From Streptomyces cavernae (lineage in GTDB: Bacteria; Actinomycetota; Actinomycetes; Streptomycetales; Streptomycetaceae): a stretch of DNA of 64,000 bases. A model generated the notes under the pieces. That model worked only from the letters and a program-made list of their open reading frames with translations. It was not told where the DNA came from and did no database searches. The stretch spans positions 124,001-188,000 of the forward strand of contig NZ_RPDJ01000001.1 of NCBI RefSeq assembly GCF_004023625.1. Reading direction: 5' to 3'. Of this stretch, positions 61,076-64,000 are shown piece after piece (position 1 is the stretch's first letter; every line of letters starts with the position of its first letter). The translations under genes were made by a program, and so were the position numbers.

Positions 61076-62005
61076 ATGCGCGGGGTGGCGGGGGAGGTCT
61101 GGCGGGCGGTACGGCCCGTCGGCACCTACCAGCGGTTGTTGTGGTGGTGCGGGAGCGCTCTGATCGCCTCCGGCGCGGTGCACGGCGTGGTCGCCGTGGT
61201 GGACGGAACGACCTGGTGGGGCCCGGTCGCCTGGCGCAAACCGGTGGTCTTCGGACTGTCGTTCGGCCTGCTCGTGTGGTCGGTGGTGTGGATCCTGCGG
61301 AGCCTGCCCGAGCGCTGGTGGGTCGGGGTACCGGCCGGTCTGGTCGCCTTCACCTCGGTGGCCGAGGTCCTGCTCATCACCCTGCAGCGCTGGCGTGGGG
61401 TCGCCTCGCACTTCAACCAGTCCGGCGACGTCAACAGCGGGATCTGGTCGGCGATCGGCACCCTGGTACTGCCGCTGGTCCTCGGACTGGCCTGGCTCCT
61501 GGTCGACGCGCTGGTGCGGTTCCGGGGCGGCGCCGTGGCCCGGATCGCCGTGGTGGCCGGCCTCCTGGCGGTGCTCGGCGCCGGAGCGATCGGCAGCGAC
61601 ATGGCGCGGATCGGCGAGACGGCCTTCGACGAGACGGGTCAGGTGCCGTGGGAGGTGGTGTTCGGTGCCGCCGGCAGCGCCAAACTGGCGCATGCCGCGG
61701 GACTCCACGGGCTGCAGGTCCTGGCGCTCCTGGCCGTGGCCCTCGACACGGGCCGCGGCCCGGACCGCACCTCGACCCGGGTGATGCTGCTGGGCGCCGC
61801 CGGGTACGCCGCGGTCTTCGGCTCCATCACCGCCACCGCCTACGACGGCCGGGCTCCGCAGTCCCCGTCCGCGGGCATGGCGCTGCTGCTGGGCGCGGGA
61901 GCCCTGGCGCTGGTGTGCGCGGCGGCGGTGGCCGTCAGCGGTCTGCGCACCAGGCCGCGTCGTCCCGTGCCAGGAGGCGTTCCGTCGCGGCGCGTCGGGG
62001 CATGA
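61076..62005 (+). CDS. Hypothetical multi-pass membrane protein
   Basis: A 309-residue protein with about eight hydrophobic segments, starting LLWWCGSALIASGAVHGVVAVV and continuing PVVFGLSFGLLVWSVVWIL, VGVPAGLVAFTSVAEVLLITL, IWSAIGTLVLPLVLGLAWLLV and IAVVAGLLAVLGAGAIGSDM. A conserved-looking loop LQRWRGVASHFNQSGDVNSG lies between. I do not recognise a named family. Its last 71 bp overlap the 3' end of the convergent sugar kinase gene. Confidence 0.75.
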   Translation: MRGVAGEVWRAVRPVGTYQRLLWWCGSALIASGAVHGVVAVVDGTTWWGPVAWRKPVVFGLSFGLLVWSVVWILRSLPERWWVGVPAGLVAFTSVAEVLLITLQRWRGVASHFNQSGDVNSGIWSAIGTLVLPLVLGLAWLLVDALVRFRGGAVARIAVVAGLLAVLGAGAIGSDMARIGETAFDETGQVPWEVVFGAAGSAKLAHAAGLHGLQVLALLAVALDTGRGPDRTSTRVMLLGAAGYAAVFGSITATAYDGRAPQSPSAGMALLLGAGALALVCAAAVAVSGLRTRPRRPVPGGVPSRRVGA

Positions 62006-62963
62006 CCGGGACGTCGTCCCGGGTGCGCAGTGCGGCCGAGGCCGCGAGATGGCCGAGCCGCAGCCGGGAACGTTCGTCGCGGCCCTCCAGCACGCCGGCC
62101 AGATAGCCCGCCGCGAAGGCGTCGCCCGCGCCGACGGGCTCTACCACGTCGACGGGCAGCGCCGGGACGAACGTACGGACGCCGGCCGCGTACGAACTCG
62201 CCCCGCGTCCGGCGTCCTTGACGACGAGACGGGGTAAGGGGCCCATCAGCTCCGCGATGCCGTCCGCGTCGGCCGTGCCCCACAGCGCCTCCGCCTCGTC
62301 CCGGCCCACGAACACCACGTCGGCCGCTCGGGCGATCTTCAGCAGGGTCTCCGTGGGGTCCGCCGTGGGCCCGCGCCAGAGGGCGGGGCGGTGGTTCACG
62401 TCGAAGGAGATGACCGGTCCCGCCGTCCGCCCGCCACCGCCCACGACATGCTCAACGGCGGCCCGGTGGACGACGATCGCCTCCACAAGCTCGGCACAGC
62501 TCTCGGATAGCGCCGCGGTGATCCCCGACAGATGCACGATGCCGGCCCGGCGCAGCACCCGCAGCCGGGCCACCTCCGGCCCCATGGCGGTGGCCGCGGA
62601 TCCACCGCGGTAGTAGTGGGTCCGGGTGCCGTCGGGCCCCGGGTCCTTGAAGTAGACGCCGGTCGGGCGCACCGGGTCGACGGTGACACCGCTGACGTCG
62701 ACACCACGTGCCGTGAGCTCGGCCCGGACGCGCCGCCCGAACGGATCGTCGCCGAGCCGGCTCACCCAGGCGGCGCGGTGCCCGAGCCCCGCCAGTCCGC
62801 ACGCCACGTTCGACTCGGCGCCGCCGATCGCGAACGCGAGCTTCTCCTGGTCGGCGAGGGAACGGGCGTCGGTCGGGCCGAGGACGGCCATCGTCTCGCC
62901 CACGCACACGACGTCCGCCGGGGCCTGCTCCGGACGGTCGGCGGTACGGGACGGGGGCGGCAC
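61935..62963 (-). CDS. PfkB-family sugar kinase (2-keto-3-deoxygluconate kinase-like)
   Basis: A 342-residue ribokinase-family enzyme. N-terminal VVCVGETMAVLGPTDARSLADQEKLAFAIGGAESNVACGLAGLGHRAAWVSRLGDDPFGRRV carries signature 1. Catalytic region VDVVEPVGAGDAFAAGYLAGVLEG has the GAGD motif. The substrate loop TGVYFKDPGPDGTRTHYYRGGSAAT suits KDG kinases. AGGAGG lies 5 nt before a TTG at 62969 and 11 nt before the GTG at 62963, so either could be used. It follows the dehydrogenase gene by about 45 nt and is likely cotranscribed. Confidence 0.87.
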   Translation of the reverse strand: MPPPSRTADRPEQAPADVVCVGETMAVLGPTDARSLADQEKLAFAIGGAESNVACGLAGLGHRAAWVSRLGDDPFGRRVRAELTARGVDVSGVTVDPVRPTGVYFKDPGPDGTRTHYYRGGSAATAMGPEVARLRVLRRAGIVHLSGITAALSESCAELVEAIVVHRAAVEHVVGGGGRTAGPVISFDVNHRPALWRGPTADPTETLLKIARAADVVFVGRDEAEALWGTADADGIAELMGPLPRLVVKDAGRGASSYAAGVRTFVPALPVDVVEPVGAGDAFAAGYLAGVLEGRDERSRLRLGHLAASAALRTRDDVPVMPRRAATERLLARDDAAWCADR

Positions 62964-63010
62964 GGGCAAGGGATCCTCCTGGCGGTCGGTGTCGTGCGGC
63001 GGACGGTGGT

Positions 63011-64000
63011 TCACGCCGGGGCGGTGAGCCGCAGCATGACCTTGCCGCTGCCGCTCGACGGGTCCCCGGCGACACCGAGCGCCCTTTCGGCCTGTTCCAG
63101 CGGGAAGCGATGACTGATCACCGGCGAGATGTCCAGGCCGTCCCGCAGGGCGGCGAGGGCGTCGTCGATCTCGTCGACGAAGCGGTAGGAACCGATCCAG
63201 GTGATCTCCCGGGTCACCAGGTCGCCGAGGACCGAGGGCACCTCCCTTCCCGGCAGGTTCCCGACCTGTACGACGATGCCGCCGCGGGCGGTGGCCCTGA
63301 GCACCGGACCCAGCGCGGCCGGCGCCCCGGAGGCCTCGAAGACCACGTCCATGTCGGCGGGCAGTTCCTTGCCGCGGGAGATGTCGCGGGTTTCGTCGGC
63401 ACCCATGAGCCGGGCGGTGGTGAGCGGGGCCTCGGACACATCGGCGGCGACGACGGAGTGCGCGCCGCACAGCCGTGCGGCGGCGACGACCAGGGAGCCG
63501 ATCGGACCGGCACCGTTGACCAGGACGGTACGGCCCCGCAGCTCCGGCACGCGGCCGACGGCGTGCAGGGCGACCGCCAACGGCTCGGCCAGCGCCCCGA
63601 GTTCGGTGCTGACGCCGTCCGGGAGCGGCCGCACCTGCGCCGCGCGGACCGTCCGGTACTCGCTGAATCCCCCGTCGGTGTGCGGGGTGAAGGCCGCCGA
63701 GCCGAAGTAGCGGATGCGCGGGTACAGGTTGGTGCGTCCGGCGATCCGCTCCGGCAGGATCCCGTCGCCGACGAGTTCCGCCGGGTGCACGGTGACCGGC
63801 TGTCCCTCCGCGAGGCCGGTGACGCCCGGTCCGACCGCGGCGATCCGCCCGGCCACCTCGTGGCCGAGCACCAGCGGATGCGCGAGCGAGGCGGTGCCGG
63901 AGGCCCCGTGCCTGAAGTAGGCCACGTCGGATCCGCAGATCCCGCCCCACTCCATGGCGATCAGCACCTCGCCCCGGGCCGGTTGCGGGCGGGGACGTTC
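63011..64000 (-). CDS. L-idonate 5-dehydrogenase-type zinc alcohol dehydrogenase (cut by window edge)
   Basis: The visible 329 codons lack only a short N-terminus. GGICGSDVAYFRHG holds the catalytic zinc Cys; LVLGHEVAGRIAAVGPGV the zinc His-Glu. The structural-zinc cysteines normally found after this region appear replaced (PAELVGDGILPERIAGRTNLYP), as in some L-idonate dehydrogenases. The NAD-binding motif is VLVNGAGPIGSLVVAAARL. It probably oxidises L-idonate or a related polyol, passing product to the kinase encoded next in the operon. Start lies beyond 64000. Confidence 0.85.
   Translation of the reverse strand, partial: ERPRPQPARGEVLIAMEWGGICGSDVAYFRHGASGTASLAHPLVLGHEVAGRIAAVGPGVTGLAEGQPVTVHPAELVGDGILPERIAGRTNLYPRIRYFGSAAFTPHTDGGFSEYRTVRAAQVRPLPDGVSTELGALAEPLAVALHAVGRVPELRGRTVLVNGAGPIGSLVVAAARLCGAHSVVAADVSEAPLTTARLMGADETRDISRGKELPADMDVVFEASGAPAALGPVLRATARGGIVVQVGNLPGREVPSVLGDLVTREITWIGSYRFVDEIDDALAALRDGLDISPVISHRFPLEQAERALGVAGDPSSGSGKVMLRLTAPA

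Overview
The window is a stretch of high-GC actinobacterial chromosome, almost certainly from a Streptomyces. The signs are the strong G/C third-position bias, GTG and TTG starts, GTGA/ATGA start-stop overlaps, and typical families (DUF6233, DUF6069, TipA-like MerR, F420-type LLM enzyme, secreted GH43 enzymes carrying AbfB and ricin-type binding modules). I see no tRNA, rRNA or CRISPR array. The left edge cuts a 5'-nucleotidase-type gene and the right edge cuts a zinc alcohol dehydrogenase gene.

Layout. 1-9 kb: end of a secreted nucleotidase, an LLM oxidoreductase, a calcium-binding repeat lipoprotein, two co-oriented secreted GH43 arabinan-type glycosidases, a Tat-exported class A beta-lactamase, an acetyltransferase and a DUF6233 protein. 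9-20 kb is an accessory, scarred region. It holds transposon-end repeats, fragments of a Tn7/Tn5053-like transposon (tniA- and tniQ-like), a DUF6262 gene broken by two nested small elements, an MFS stub, a permease stub, an IS5-like stub and a glycosyltransferase that lacks its C-terminal half. Between these lie working-looking genes: an XRE regulator with a divergent reductase, a transglutaminase-like gene, a TetR/SnoaL pair, an APH kinase and a YciI protein. Three copies of one ~200-bp MITE (7.7, 12.5 and 19.2 kb) mark this region.

20-27 kb: a TipA-like MerR with a recognisable operator, a YciO/Sua5 protein, soluble transhydrogenase, a LacI regulator divergent from a Gfo/Idh oxidoreductase with matching operators, a DinB protein and a chloramphenicol-phosphotransferase-like kinase. 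27-39 kb is a myo-inositol catabolic region: a GntR regulator, then the leftward operon iolC - aldolase-like - iolB - iolD - mmsA (iolA), facing a rightward operon with a substrate-binding lipoprotein, permease, ATPase and an IolE-like isomerase/dehydratase. Sequences matching the IolR-type box lie before the GntR gene and between the divergent operons, so the GntR protein probably controls the whole set.

39.6-47.7 kb is a second sugar locus. A LacI and a FadR-type GntR regulator face a five-gene operon of a class V aminotransferase, an ABC importer without its own ATPase, and a GH36-type glycosidase. Three copies of an 11-bp palindrome fill the intergenic region. 48-49 kb: a DUF6069 membrane protein and a MarR regulator share TTTGA-N4-TCAAA operators. 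49.7-53.1 kb: pyruvate carboxylase. 53-58.7 kb: a HAD phosphatase, a DUF952 protein, a second type of MITE wedged between convergent genes whose two stop codons it completes, a YraQ-type permease with TIGR03943 partner, and a long-chain acyl-CoA ligase. 59-64 kb: a NarL-type two-component system, a membrane protein, and a sugar kinase with an L-idonate-type dehydrogenase.

The most notable non-gene signals are the two MITE families that share one internal hairpin core but have different ends and targets, their insertion at or across stop codons, the nested insertion whose removal restores a reading frame exactly, and several genes whose last codons are repeated just downstream.
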